From the NCBI GenBank assembly GCA_947500055.1, contig CANMQO010000002.1, positions 310,001-374,000 on the forward strand: a DNA stretch of 64,000 nt, read 5' to 3'. This document shows, one piece after another, positions 36,323 to 46,010 of the stretch (within the stretch, counting starts at the first letter, position 1; every line of letters begins with the position of its first letter). This DNA comes from an uncultured Paracoccaceae bacterium. Lineage in GTDB: Bacteria; Pseudomonadota; Alphaproteobacteria; Rhodobacterales; Rhodobacteraceae. Below the pieces are notes generated by a model. The model was not told where the DNA came from. It made no database searches and saw only the letters and a list, made by a program, of their open reading frames with translations. A program made the position numbers and the translations under genes.

Positions 36323-36541
36323 ATGAAAGAGCTTTTGCGCACCAACGACCCCACCGTCATCGCCTTTGCAACCGCCCTGCTGGACGCCGAGGGTATAGAC
36401 TGGTTCACCTTCGACGTAAATATGAGCGTGCTCGAAGGCAGCATCGGAATCATGCCACGCCGGTTGATGGTGCTGGACCGCGATTTGTTCATGGCAGAGG
36501 CCGTGATGCGGGACGGAGAGATCGAGCTTGGCCGTGACTGA
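36323..36541 (+). CDS. DUF2007 domain protein
   Basis: 72 residues. MKELLRTNDPTVIAFATALL followed by GIDWFTFDVNMSVLEGSIG and a C-terminal RRLMVLDRDLFMAEAVM match the small DUF2007 (putative signal-transducing) family. It overlaps the methyltransferase gene that follows by eight bases. Function is unknown. Confidence 0.78.
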   Translation: MKELLRTNDPTVIAFATALLDAEGIDWFTFDVNMSVLEGSIGIMPRRLMVLDRDLFMAEAVMRDGEIELGRD

Positions 36542-37289
36542 CGAGCTGACCTGCGATGACTTTCTGGGCGGGCTGGTGACCGTGCAACAGCCCCGCAAAG
36601 GTTACCGCGCGGGGGTGGATCCGGTGCTACTGGCGGCATCAATTGACGCAAAGCCGGGGCAGAAGGTGCTGGAGCTTGGTTGCGGGGTCGGGGTGGCATC
36701 GCTTTGCCTTGCCGCGCGTGTGCCGGGCCTGTTGATCGCCGGGGTTGAGGTGCAGGAACCCTATGCGGCGCTTGGTCGCGCCAATGCAGTGCGAAACAAC
36801 GCCCCCTTGCAGATCGTTACCGCCGACCTGCGCAAATTGCCCGATGCGATCCGGCAGCAGCGCTTTGACCATGTCATCATGAACCCGCCCTATTTTGACA
36901 GGAGCGCTGGAAACGCCTCTGCCGATGGGGGCCGCGACGTGGCGATGGGGGGCGATACGCCGCTGGCCGACTGGCTTGATATCGGTGCGAGACGGGTCGG
37001 ACCCAGGGGTTACCTGACGGTCATTCAACGCATGGAGCGTCTGCCGGAGGTGATCGGCATCTTGCAGGGCCGTCTTGGGGCGATGGTCTTGCTGCCGATT
37101 GCGGGCCGGGCTGCCAAACCGCCAGAGCTGTTTATTCTGCGCGCCCGGCAAGAGGGGCGCGCACCGTTCCGCATGGCCCCGCCCCTGATCATGCATGAAG
37201 GGGAACGGCATACAGAAGATGTCGAAAGCTATCGCCCGCAGGTCCGCGATATTCTGCGAAACGCGGCCGCACTTCCCTTCGGCGTTTAA
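36534..37289 (+). CDS. TrmN6/HemK-like N6-adenine methyltransferase
   Basis: 251 residues. The SAM-binding VLELGCGVGVASLCLAARVP and the catalytic NPPYFDRSAG mark the tRNA1(Val) A37 N6-methyltransferase type. The N-terminal DDFLGGLVTVQQPRKGYRAG is the usual lead-in of this group. The target RNA or protein is not proven. GTG 36534 is preferred to a TTG two codons earlier because of its position against the upstream stop. Confidence 0.85.
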   Translation: MTDELTCDDFLGGLVTVQQPRKGYRAGVDPVLLAASIDAKPGQKVLELGCGVGVASLCLAARVPGLLIAGVEVQEPYAALGRANAVRNNAPLQIVTADLRKLPDAIRQQRFDHVIMNPPYFDRSAGNASADGGRDVAMGGDTPLADWLDIGARRVGPRGYLTVIQRMERLPEVIGILQGRLGAMVLLPIAGRAAKPPELFILRARQEGRAPFRMAPPLIMHEGERHTEDVESYRPQVRDILRNAAALPFGV

Positions 37290-37406
37290 CTTTATGGCAA
37301 CCTTTCTATCCGAACCTATTTTTGTCGGAAAATGCTGCCGCGCGGCGTGACTTGCGGCGTCAGATATGGTGCAATCAAAGCATCACACACCCAGAGGAGG
37401 ACGATC

Positions 37407-37574
37407 ATGAGCTTGAGTTCACATTTGCAGGAACTGAAGAAGAAGCACCAACACCTCTCGGAGTCGGTTGAAACTCTCCAGCGTAGCGCTGCGACTGATG
37501 ACCTCGAAATTGCGAAGCTGAAAAAGCAAAAGCTTATGCTAAAAGAAGAAATTACGCGCCTCAGCACGCATTGA
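37407..37574 (+). CDS. YdcH/DUF465 family small coiled-coil protein
   Basis: 55 residues, a single heptad-rich coiled coil (SSHLQELKKKHQHLSESVET, LEIAKLKKQKLMLKEEITRL) that matches the DUF465/YdcH family. AGAGGAGG lies six bases upstream of the ATG. The role is unknown. Confidence 0.85.
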   Translation: MSLSSHLQELKKKHQHLSESVETLQRSAATDDLEIAKLKKQKLMLKEEITRLSTH

Positions 37575-37615
37575 TCTAAAGCCACTGGTGCTGGCGAGTG
37601 ACGCCAGCGCCCCAC

Positions 37616-38557
37616 TCACACCAGTTCGGACGCCTTCACCAAGATGCGCCCGTCCTCATATTTGTGCGATGATTGTATCTCGTTCAGAACCCAGTCCTCA
37701 AATGCAGCGACATGGGCGCGTTTTTCATTGCCAAGCGGACAGATGAAACGGAACTGCGATTCCGCCACAAGCCCCACATCAAACGGTGCGACCAATCGTC
37801 CCGCGTCAAGCGCACGTGTCGCAAGCGACACCCGGCCCAGCACGACACCGGCGCCTGCAATTGCCGCATCAAGTGCATGGTCAGCCTGCGAAAACCGGGG
37901 GCCGTGGGTCGTGTCCAATGTGAGGTCTGCCGCCTGCGCCCATGCGGCCCAATCGGCGGGTGTTTTGAAAAAGCTGATGGAATCGTCATGGATCAGCGTC
38001 GCCTCTGCCAGCATTTGAGGTTGATTGATCCGCTCTGCCATTTCAGGCGCCATCATCGGGGTCATCCATTCATGGATCAACGGGCGGGAATAAACCGCCT
38101 TATCGTGGCCCAGGCCGAAACGGATGGCGACATCAACCTCATCCCGGTCGAAATCAATCAGTCTTAGGGTCGCAAGGAAACGCAGTTCAATTTCCGGATG
38201 GGCCTGCGCAAAATCATACATGCGCGGCGCCAGCCATTTGGAGGTGAAGGCGGGGCCCGCAGTGACCGTCAGCACCCCGTTATCATTCAATCGTTTTGTA
38301 TTGCGCCAGGCCGCCGACAGGCTGGCAAAGGCGTCCGTCGTGCCGGGGGCAAGGGCGCGCCCCGCCTCGGTCAGTTCGACCGCGCGGTTGAGGCGGCGAA
38401 AGACAGGCGTACCGAGATCCGCCTCTAACGCTTTGATCTGGTAGGATAATGCGGCAGGCGTCACGTTCAGTTCTGCAGCTGCTTTGGCAAATGACATGTG
38501 GCGCGCAGCGGCCTCAAAGGCGCGCAATGCCGTCAGGGGTGGCAATCTTTCATTCAT
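37616..38557 (-). CDS. LysR-family regulator, GcvA type
   Basis: 313 residues. The N-terminal helix-turn-helix (LTALRAFEAAARHMSFAKAA AELNVTPAALS, split here) and the GcvA-type core (DVAIRFGLGHD, AVYSRPLIHEWMTPMMAPEM) are clear. Members regulate glycine cleavage, beta-lactamase or neighbouring genes. It is divergent from a 37-codon reading frame at 38669. Confidence 0.9.
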   Translation of the reverse strand: MNERLPPLTALRAFEAAARHMSFAKAAAELNVTPAALSYQIKALEADLGTPVFRRLNRAVELTEAGRALAPGTTDAFASLSAAWRNTKRLNDNGVLTVTAGPAFTSKWLAPRMYDFAQAHPEIELRFLATLRLIDFDRDEVDVAIRFGLGHDKAVYSRPLIHEWMTPMMAPEMAERINQPQMLAEATLIHDDSISFFKTPADWAAWAQAADLTLDTTHGPRFSQADHALDAAIAGAGVVLGRVSLATRALDAGRLVAPFDVGLVAESQFRFICPLGNEKRAHVAAFEDWVLNEIQSSHKYEDGRILVKASELV

Positions 38558-38668
38558 GTTTCAGTTTAATACAGCTTAACTGAACTTATAGGAAGTCTCG
38601 TTTGTCGTGACTTGTTTCAAGGCGCATATTCAATGCAGCAAGACAGATACCCATAAAGGATTTGATCC

Positions 38669-38782
38669 ATGTTTGAGACAACGACAAACGCCCGCATCCG
38701 CCAAGGGTTTGAACGCGCCCACGCAGAACGGGGTGCGGCGTTGCGCAATGCCTGGCACTGGCTGACACATCGCGGGAAGTAA
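38669..38782 (+). CDS. Short 37-residue basic protein beside LysR
   Basis: The frame reads MFETTTNARIRQGFERAHAE and ends LRNAWHWLTHRGK. AAAGGA lies eight bases upstream of the ATG. It is divergent from the LysR gene, a place where regulated targets often lie. No family is recognised, and the short length leaves real doubt. Confidence 0.45.
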   Translation: MFETTTNARIRQGFERAHAERGAALRNAWHWLTHRGK

Positions 38783-38920
38783 CGCGTTATGCGAAAACCC
38801 TGCATCACCTAACGCTGCCTGAAATCGAAGATTTCAACGCGTTAGATGATACGTGGTGTTTCAGGGAATTCGTCAAACGCTATTATTCGCTCCGACTGCC
38901 AGACGGTAGCCGAACGAAAG

Positions 38921-38947
38921 AAGGCCACGCCTGATCAGCGTGGCCTT
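38921..38947 (-). terminator. Rho-independent terminator of phaA-phbB
   Basis: AAGGCCACGC pairs with GCGTGGCCTT across seven bases; on the minus strand CTTTCGTT follows. It lies 25 bases past the phbB stop. Confidence 0.8.
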
Positions 38948-38971
38948 CGTCAATTTTCATGCCATTCTGGC

Positions 38972-39697
38972 TTAGGACATGTACTGCCCGCCATTGGCTG
39001 ACAAGGTGGAACCTGTCACGAAGCCGGCATCGTCAGAGACAAGGAATTTGACTGCGCGCGCGATCTCTTCCGCTTCGCCAAGGCGACCAACGGGGATTTG
39101 CGGCAGGATGACTTCGTTCATCACTTTTTCGGGGATCGTGCTCATCATCTCTGTGTTGATGTAGCCGGGGGCCACGATGTTCACCGTGATCCCGGCACGC
39201 GCACCTTCCTGGGCCAATGACTTGGTGAAGCCGATATCGCCCGCCTTTGTCGCGGCATAGTTGGCCTGGGCGAACTGCCCTTTCTGGCCGTTGATCGAAC
39301 TGATCGTGACGATCCGCCCGAATTTTCGTTCACGCATCCCGCCCCAAACATTGTGGGTCATGTTGAAGACGCCGTTCAGGTTGGTGTCGATACATTCATG
39401 CCATTGCTGCGGCGTCATCTTGTGGAATGGCGCATCACGGGTGATGCCCGCATTGTTGACCAGAATTTCAACCGGGCCGAGGTCATCGGTGATCTGTTTG
39501 ACGCCTGCGGCGCAGGCGTCATAGTCGCCCACATTCCATTTATAGGTCTTGATGCCGGTTTCCGCGGTGAAGGCCGCGGCCTTTTCGTCATTGCCGGCAT
39601 AGGTTGCGGCTACTTTGTAGCCTGCCTCCTTCAACGCGGTGGAAATGGCCGCGCCGATACCGCGCGAGCCGCCTGTCACAAGTGCAACACGGGACAT
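38972..39697 (-). CDS. phbB: Acetoacetyl-CoA reductase
   Basis: 241 residues, a classical SDR. TGGSRGIGAAISTALKEAGY is the NADPH motif, NNAG is intact, the catalytic Ser lies in ISSINGQKGQFAQANYAATK and the Tyr and Lys are in YAATK. The spacing and the C-terminal SDDAGFVTGSTLSANGGQYM are typical of PhbB. It makes (R)-3-hydroxybutyryl-CoA for polyhydroxybutyrate and the ethylmalonyl-CoA pathway. It follows phaA. Confidence 0.97.
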   Translation of the reverse strand: MSRVALVTGGSRGIGAAISTALKEAGYKVAATYAGNDEKAAAFTAETGIKTYKWNVGDYDACAAGVKQITDDLGPVEILVNNAGITRDAPFHKMTPQQWHECIDTNLNGVFNMTHNVWGGMRERKFGRIVTISSINGQKGQFAQANYAATKAGDIGFTKSLAQEGARAGITVNIVAPGYINTEMMSTIPEKVMNEVILPQIPVGRLGEAEEIARAVKFLVSDDAGFVTGSTLSANGGQYMS

Positions 39698-39739
39698 AGG
39701 ATTCTCCTTCAGGGAATTTCTTTACGTAATCTTATTATC

Positions 39740-39761
39740 GTTGCGCCAGAGTAGGCGCAAC
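39740..39761 (-). other. Hairpin in the phaA-phbB intergenic region
   Basis: GTTGCGCC pairs with GGCGCAAC across six bases, flanked by AT-rich sequence, midway between the two genes. There is no T-tract, so it is more likely an mRNA-stability or attenuation element than a full stop. Confidence 0.55.
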
Positions 39762-39777
39762 AATATTACGACGTGGA

Positions 39778-40953
39778 CTAGGGGCGTTCGACACAAAGGG
39801 CGACACCCATGCCACCACCGATGCACAGGGTCGCCAGACCCTTTTTCGCATCGCGCCGCTTCATTTCGAATAGCAACGTGTTCAGAACCCGGCAGCCGGA
39901 AGCACCGATCGGGTGCCCGATGGCGATGGCCCCGCCATTGACGTTGACGATGGCCGGATCCCAGCCCATGTCCTTGTTCACCGCACAGGCCTGTGCGGCG
40001 AAGGCCTCGTTTGCTTCGACAAGGTCGAGGTCATCGACTGACCAGCCAGCCTTTTCCAGTGCTCTACGCGATGCATAGATCGGGCCGACACCCATGACGG
40101 ATGGGTCAAGCCCGGCGGTCGCATAGGATGCGATGCGGGCCAGTGGTTCGATCCCGCGTTTTTCGGCATTGTCCGCTGACATTAGCAATGTTGCCGCAGC
40201 CCCGTCATTCAGGCCGGAGGCGTTTGCTGCGGTGACCGATCCGTCCTTGGTGAAGGCCGGGCGCAGTTTCTGCATCGCCTCCATCGTGGCACCGTGGCGG
40301 ATATATTCATCCTGATCGACCACGATGTCGCCCTTGCGGGTTTTCACAGTGAAGGCAGTGATTTCATCGGCGAATTTGCCAGCCTTTTGGGCCGCCTCTG
40401 CCTTGTTCTGGGACGCAACGGCGAATTCATCCTGCATTTCGCGGCTGATCTGCCACTTTTCGGCAACGTTTTCCGCCGTTTGACCCATGTGGTAGTTGTT
40501 GAACGCATCCCACAGACCATCGCGGATCATGGTGTCGATATATTTCATATCGCCCATCTTATGCCCGGCACGCAGTGCTGCAGCATGGGGGCTGAGCGTC
40601 ATGTTTTCCTGACCACCTGCAGCAATGATATCTGCGTCGCCCAGTTGAATATGCTGCGCGCCCAATGCGACAGCCCGCAGGCCGGACCCACATACCTGGT
40701 TGATGCCCCAGGCGGCGGATTCCTGTGGCAGACCTGCGTTGATATGCGCCTGACGCGCCGGGTTCTGCCCCTGCGCGGCGGTCAGAACCTGACCCAGAAT
40801 TGTCTCACTGACTTCGGATTTGTCCACCCCGGCCCGTTCGACAACGGCCTCCAGAACCGCAGCACCAAGATCGTGGGCGGGTGTGTTGGCAAATGCGCCA
40901 CCAAAGCTGCCCACGGCGGTGCGTGCGGCTGATGCGATAACAACGTTGGTCAT
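39778..40953 (-). CDS. phaA: Acetyl-CoA acetyltransferase (beta-ketothiolase)
   Basis: 391 residues, the standard length. The acylated Cys is in [20 protein letters not shown], the catalytic His in [20 protein letters not shown], and the second Cys in [16 protein letters not shown]. It condenses two acetyl-CoA to acetoacetyl-CoA. The ATG at 40953 is used; the longer upstream frame adds a non-family extension. It is the first gene of the phaA-phbB pair. Confidence 0.97.
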   Translation of the reverse strand: MTNVVIASAARTAVGSFGGAFANTPAHDLGAAVLEAVVERAGVDKSEVSETILGQVLTAAQGQNPARQAHINAGLPQESAAWGINQVCGSGLRAVALGAQHIQLGDADIIAAGGQENMTLSPHAAALRAGHKMGDMKYIDTMIRDGLWDAFNNYHMGQTAENVAEKWQISREMQDEFAVASQNKAEAAQKAGKFADEITAFTVKTRKGDIVVDQDEYIRHGATMEAMQKLRPAFTKDGSVTAANASGLNDGAAATLLMSADNAEKRGIEPLARIASYATAGLDPSVMGVGPIYASRRALEKAGWSVDDLDLVEANEAFAAQACAVNKDMGWDPAIVNVNGGAIAIGHPIGASGCRVLNTLLFEMKRRDAKKGLATLCIGGGMGVALCVERP

Positions 40954-41105
40954 GAATTCGGTCCCCTTAAGGTTATTTCCTTGGCAGGACGAGGCCAGAT
41001 GCACATAGCCAGTGCGAGTCGGTCCCCACTGCCGCTCGCTTTCGTGTGTATTGCGTAGATCACCCTAGGGCAACGCGATTCCCCCATGCGCGTGGTGCAT
41101 GGCGG

Positions 41106-41948
41106 CTACAGGGTGAATTTTGGCACCCCGTAGAGATAGCCTTGCAGGCAGTCAACGCCGAGCCTGCGGAGGAACGTGGCCTCGTCCTCGCTTTCCACCC
41201 CGTCGGCGATTGCGAACATCTCAAACTGATGGGCCACGGTGATCAGCGCCTCTGCCAATACCTGATTATCCGGGTCGTTCTGAATGCCCTTGATGAAACT
41301 TTTGTCGATCTTGACCAGATCGAAGAAGAAATCCTTGAGGTAGCGGAACGCGGTCATCCCTGCCCCGAACCCATCCAGCGCAAATGCCACGCCCTTGGGC
41401 TGCATTTCGGCCATGAACCGGATCACGTTTTCATGCAGCATCATCGCCGAAGTTTCACTGATTTCAAAGATCAGCCGGTCGCCCAGATTATCCCGATCCC
41501 GCAGCCCGTCATCCAATATCCGTCGCCACTCCCCGTCCCCGATCGACCGCGCCGATACATTGACCGAAAGCCGGATATGCGGGTTGAGCTTCAGCGTGTT
41601 CAGCGCCAGTGCCAGCGTGATACAGTCAATCTGCCGCCCGAATTCCGTTTCTTCGACCAATGGCATGAAATGTGCTGCCGGAATAACCCGGCCCGCATCA
41701 TCCATCAGACGCACCAACCCCTCATAAAAGGCGGTCCGTGGTTCCGCATCAGCCGTTACAATCGGATGGAATGCCAATCGCGCCCGCTGCGCCTCCAGCG
41801 CATCACCGACAAGGTTCATCACATCGGCATCGCGGCTGGCCATTGCGTAATGCAACGGATCAAGAAGCGCCTTTTCGTCGATATCAGCGCGGGTAAGCGT
41901 GGCGTTTTGCATGTCCGGGCTCCATACTGTCTGCACAACATGGCCCAT
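41106..41948 (-). CDS. Degenerate EAL-domain protein
   Basis: 280 residues. An EAL-type domain covers about 55-270: YEGLVRL (EGL in place of EAL), RLSVNVSARS, IFEISETSA, VKIDKSFIKG and a C-terminal QGYLYGVPK. The loop usually written DDFGTG is LDGFGAG, which loses the second metal-binding Asp, and the AEGVE motif is ADGVES. The catalytic set for c-di-GMP hydrolysis is therefore incomplete and it may be only a binding or protein-interaction domain. No sensor domain or membrane helix is seen. It lies upstream of phaA on the same strand. Confidence 0.85.
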   Translation of the reverse strand: MGHVVQTVWSPDMQNATLTRADIDEKALLDPLHYAMASRDADVMNLVGDALEAQRARLAFHPIVTADAEPRTAFYEGLVRLMDDAGRVIPAAHFMPLVEETEFGRQIDCITLALALNTLKLNPHIRLSVNVSARSIGDGEWRRILDDGLRDRDNLGDRLIFEISETSAMMLHENVIRFMAEMQPKGVAFALDGFGAGMTAFRYLKDFFFDLVKIDKSFIKGIQNDPDNQVLAEALITVAHQFEMFAIADGVESEDEATFLRRLGVDCLQGYLYGVPKFTL

Positions 41949-41981
41949 GGCCTCCTAAGAACTGATTAAGGGACATTATTG

Positions 41982-42578
41982 ATGCAACGCTGTGGCTGGG
42001 CCGGGGTGGAACCAATTTATGTCGCCTATCACGACACCGAATGGGGCGTGCCGGAATATGACAGCCGCGCCCTTTGGGAAAAACTGATACTTGACGGCTT
42101 TCAGGCGGGCCTGTCCTGGATCACCATCCTGAAAAAACGCGACAATTTCCGCGCCGCCTTTGCCGGGTTCGACCCGCGCGAAATTGCCACATGGGGCGAG
42201 GCAGAGGTGACCCGGCTGCTCGCCGATCCGGGCATCATCCGTCATCGCGGCAAGATTGAGGCGACAATCAGCAACGCCCAGGCCTGGTGCGCCATGGAAG
42301 AGGCGCAAGGATTTGATCAGTTTCTGTGGCGTTATGTGGACGGGGTGCCGCTCCGCACTGCCCTGTCCGACCGGACGCAGATGCCGACCCGGTCGGACCT
42401 GTCGACGCGGATATCAAAAGACCTCAAAAAGGCCGGATTCAAGTTTTGCGGCCCAACCATCGTCTATGCCTTCATGGAGGCGACCGGATTGATCAACAAC
42501 CACCTGACTACATGTTTCCGGCACCAACCCTGCGCAGAATTGGCACGTGCGCCATCAACTGTTCTACGCTTAGGGTAG
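41982..42578 (+). CDS. tag: DNA-3-methyladenine glycosylase I
   Basis: 198 residues. The Zn ligands of Tag are kept: Cys4 in MQRCGWAG, His17 in YVAYHDTEWG, and the C-terminal NNHLTTCFRH. LDGFQAGLSWITILKKRDNF forms the base-recognition region. It excises 3-methyladenine from alkylated DNA. The ATG at 41982 is used rather than the preceding TTG. It is divergent from the EAL gene. Confidence 0.95.
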   Translation: MQRCGWAGVEPIYVAYHDTEWGVPEYDSRALWEKLILDGFQAGLSWITILKKRDNFRAAFAGFDPREIATWGEAEVTRLLADPGIIRHRGKIEATISNAQAWCAMEEAQGFDQFLWRYVDGVPLRTALSDRTQMPTRSDLSTRISKDLKKAGFKFCGPTIVYAFMEATGLINNHLTTCFRHQPCAELARAPSTVLRLG

Positions 42579-42889
42579 CAACACCGACAGTCTTGTGGTT
42601 TTTTTTGACCTGCATCAGCTCTCTGCATTTCACGGGACATCCCGCGCCGAGATAGGTTTGCAAGATGGATCCGTGGCGTCTTCTGACTGGTCCTGTGCTC
42701 AAACCAGAAGGGCGGGTTGCGAAAGCAGTGGAATCATTTGGCAAACGTGGCGGCCCTACCTACAAAAAACCCCGCCGTACGGTGACGGCGGGGATAAAGT
42801 TAGTGCATGCGGGCCCTTCCACCATGGTAGGGCTTGCCACAGGCACCGGCGGTATCAACGTTGGGAATGCGTTCCGACCTTATCGCTGG
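42579..42889. other. Intergenic region between tag and ccrM
   Basis: About 310 bases between convergent genes. It holds the ccrM terminator at 42764-42793. A plus-strand open frame crosses it (42665 onward) but runs through the terminator and 140 bases into ccrM. I see no other feature. Confidence 0.6.
42764..42793 (-). terminator. Rho-independent terminator of ccrM
   Basis: On the minus strand CCCCGCCGT pairs with ACGGCGGGG across six bases and is followed by TTTTTT. It lies about 100 bases past the ccrM stop. Confidence 0.9.
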
Positions 42890-44023
<1,134 letters not shown>

Positions 44024-44053
44024 TTATCCCGCTCATTTGCTTGGGCCTAATGT

Positions 44054-44092
44054 GAGTCAGAGACGATTCGCTGTCAAAAGCTTTATTGAATC
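44054..44092. promoter_or_regulatory. Three GANTC sites upstream of ccrM
   Basis: GAGTC at 44054-44058, GATTC at 44065-44069 and GAATC at 44088-44092 fall within 39 bases in the rnhB-ccrM gap. GANTC is expected about once in 256 bases by chance. Methylation-sensitive sites in the ccrM promoter or leader are known from Caulobacter. Confidence 0.75.
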
Positions 44093-44723
44093 AATCACTT
44101 ACGTTTTTATCTTGATACAAGATATTGTGTATGGGCTTGAACGAACGTCTATGGTGGGGGGTCACACCGAGAGCCTTTAGCCCCTGTAAATGCTGGGCGG
44201 TGCCGTATCCTGCGTTCTTCTCCCACCCATAGCCGGGAAACTGTTGCGCCAAATCCACCATGTGTCGGTCGCGCCACAGTTTGGCGACGATTGACGCGGC
44301 GGCAATCGACTGGCTCCGGCCATCGCCCTTGATGATTGTCTCGTTGGAAATGGTCAGGCCGCGTGGGACCATATTGCCGTCGATCAGCACATGATCCGGG
44401 GCCAGCGACAAACCCGCTATCGCGCGCACCATGGCCATATGGGATGCGCGCAGGATGTTGTGTTCGTCAATCTCGGCCACCGATGCCTGCCCGATGCTAA
44501 CGTGGGCATTCTTCATGATCTGATCCAACAAGGCTTCGCGCCGCTTGGCGGTCAATTTCTTGCTGTCATTGAGGCCTTCGGGGATACTGGTCGGGTCAAG
44601 GATGACAGCAGCGGCCACAACCGGGCCGGCCAGCGGACCACGCCCCACCTCATCCACCCCGGCCACATGGGCCAAGCCGTTTTGATGCGCACGCATCTCG
44701 AATGTGAAATCAGGTCCGGACAT
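44091..44723 (-). CDS. rnhB: Ribonuclease HII
   Basis: 210 residues. VAGVDEVGRGPLAGPVVAAA has the first Asp-Glu pair, LIDGNMVPRG the third acidic residue, and IAAASIVAKLWRDRHMVDLA the fourth. It removes ribonucleotides and RNA primers from DNA hybrids. The ATG at 44723 is used because an upstream frame adds residues unlike the family. It lies directly upstream of ccrM, whose promoter sites begin at its stop codon. Confidence 0.95.
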   Translation of the reverse strand: MSGPDFTFEMRAHQNGLAHVAGVDEVGRGPLAGPVVAAAVILDPTSIPEGLNDSKKLTAKRREALLDQIMKNAHVSIGQASVAEIDEHNILRASHMAMVRAIAGLSLAPDHVLIDGNMVPRGLTISNETIIKGDGRSQSIAAASIVAKLWRDRHMVDLAQQFPGYGWEKNAGYGTAQHLQGLKALGVTPHHRRSFKPIHNILYQDKNVSD

Positions 44724-45096
44724 GCGGCTAGTCAGCAGAGCGCAGTGCCAGGCGCAAGTGAAATCGGCGGACAAACACCCCTATTCGTCACGGAAGCTTC
44801 GCGAGGCAAACCAAACAGAATTTCTCTGAGAGAGATTGGCGGCCTCAACTTGATCAGCTTGTCTGCCAAGAGGACCGCCGATGACCTTGACGACGCTCGG
44901 CTGCCGGAATTGTTGCCACAGGGTTTTTCCGCCCTGCCATGACACAAACCCTTGCCCCGACCCATCTATGCACACGGGGCAAACGACAATAAAGCACCCT
45001 CCAAGTCAAAAAGGGGCAGAGAGCCATGTCCAACCTCTCTGCCCCAAGGGGTGCGCGGTAACCGGGGCGTGTGACCGCGCGACTGCTCGGACGCTC
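44724..45096. other. Intergenic region between rnhB and the 45.1-kb exported protein gene
   Basis: About 370 bases. It holds the minus-strand terminator at 45009-45045. Short open frames in it lack ribosome-binding sites and protein-like composition. It should also contain the rnhB promoter, which I could not place. Confidence 0.6.
45009..45045 (-). terminator. Rho-independent terminator
   Basis: GGGGCAGAGAG pairs with CTCTCTGCCCC across eleven bases; on the minus strand TTTTTG follows. It ends transcription of the exported protein gene at 45097. Confidence 0.9.
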
Positions 45097-45570
45097 TTAG
45101 CGGCGCCGATCAGATCTGTAGCCCTGCTCGCGCAGGCAAAGCGGGTCAAAGCCGCGGCGCGGGCCATGATCCGTATAAACACGGACGGCACAGCGATCGG
45201 GCAGTGAATTGACGAAAGTGTAGTTCCGTTCCAGGCAGCGGCGGCCAAACATGCGCTGGATGCCGAAACGGGTCTCGACCCGACGCATGCATTCATGCGG
45301 GATCACCCGACTATTTGTGCGCTGATTAAGGTCTGACCAGCGGTTGGCGTTGTTGCGGCGCGGAGTGGGATCTTGCCAGCGGTTGTGATGCACCTCTGTT
45401 GCCTCAGCCTGATCCGCGCGGCGATTGTCCAGGATACTGTTCACTGCGGCCACAACCGCAATCCCGAACACCAGCTTACCTATTTCATCACCGTCAATCC
45501 TTGCGGCTTGGGCGGGGGTGACAAGAACAAGTGAGGCGGCGGCGAGGCCAGCAATCATGGTTTTCAACAT
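45097..45570 (-). CDS. Hypothetical exported basic protein
   Basis: 157 residues. The signal peptide is MLKTMIAGLAAASLVLVTPAQA. A short hydrophobic stretch (LVFGIAVVAAVNSI) and an Arg/Asn-rich central region precede a Cys-containing C-terminal part (PHECMRRVETRFGIQRMFGR, RCLERNYTFVNSLPDRCAVR). The four Cys there could form disulfides. No family is recognised with confidence. A strong terminator follows, so it is expressed on its own. Confidence 0.65.
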   Translation of the reverse strand: MLKTMIAGLAAASLVLVTPAQAARIDGDEIGKLVFGIAVVAAVNSILDNRRADQAEATEVHHNRWQDPTPRRNNANRWSDLNQRTNSRVIPHECMRRVETRFGIQRMFGRRCLERNYTFVNSLPDRCAVRVYTDHGPRRGFDPLCLREQGYRSDRRR

Positions 45571-45728
45571 GGGGTTTCCTTTCGGTCCGGGACGCTTGGG
45601 GCGTTGATGAAAGGAACATGCGGGCAAATCGCACGGCCAAACAATAACGGGGGATGGTTATGCGATTGCCATCGCGATAACATCCGGCGTTATTGAATAT
45701 CATCACGGCAAAGTGTCAGGTCAGCTCC

Positions 45729-46010
45729 ATGAAACATCTTTCTTTCACATTCATGATCCTGATGCTTTGCGCTGGCACCGCTCAGGCCGCCTGTTATGCC
45801 GATTACAAGGCCAAACAGGATGCGCCCCTGCGGCTGCATTACGGTGTGGCCGAGGTGCAGGGTGATTGCTCTGTCGCTTCGGCTGAAGACCAGTTGCGGC
45901 AAAGCCTGTCGCGTGATGGTTGGCAGCTCTTGAATGTGCTTGGCGTCTTTGATGATGCCGGGCTGGAAGGAAGAAAGGACAGCGCAGGTGAATACTTCCT
46001 CCGCTACTGA
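45729..46010 (+). CDS. Small exported hypothetical protein
   Basis: 93 residues. The signal peptide is MKHLSFTFMILMLCAGTAQA; the mature part (CYADYKAKQDAPLRLHYGVA, WQLLNVLGVFDDAGLEGRKD) has two Cys and no recognised family. It overlaps the next gene, a membrane winged-helix protein, by 23 bases, so the two are probably co-translated and may work together. Confidence 0.65.
   Translation: MKHLSFTFMILMLCAGTAQAACYADYKAKQDAPLRLHYGVAEVQGDCSVASAEDQLRQSLSRDGWQLLNVLGVFDDAGLEGRKDSAGEYFLRY

Noticed and set aside
38783-38931. Open frame running from the end of the 37-codon gene to the phbB terminator
   Set aside because: About 50-70 codons read as plausible protein but no ATG, GTG or TTG starts the frame.
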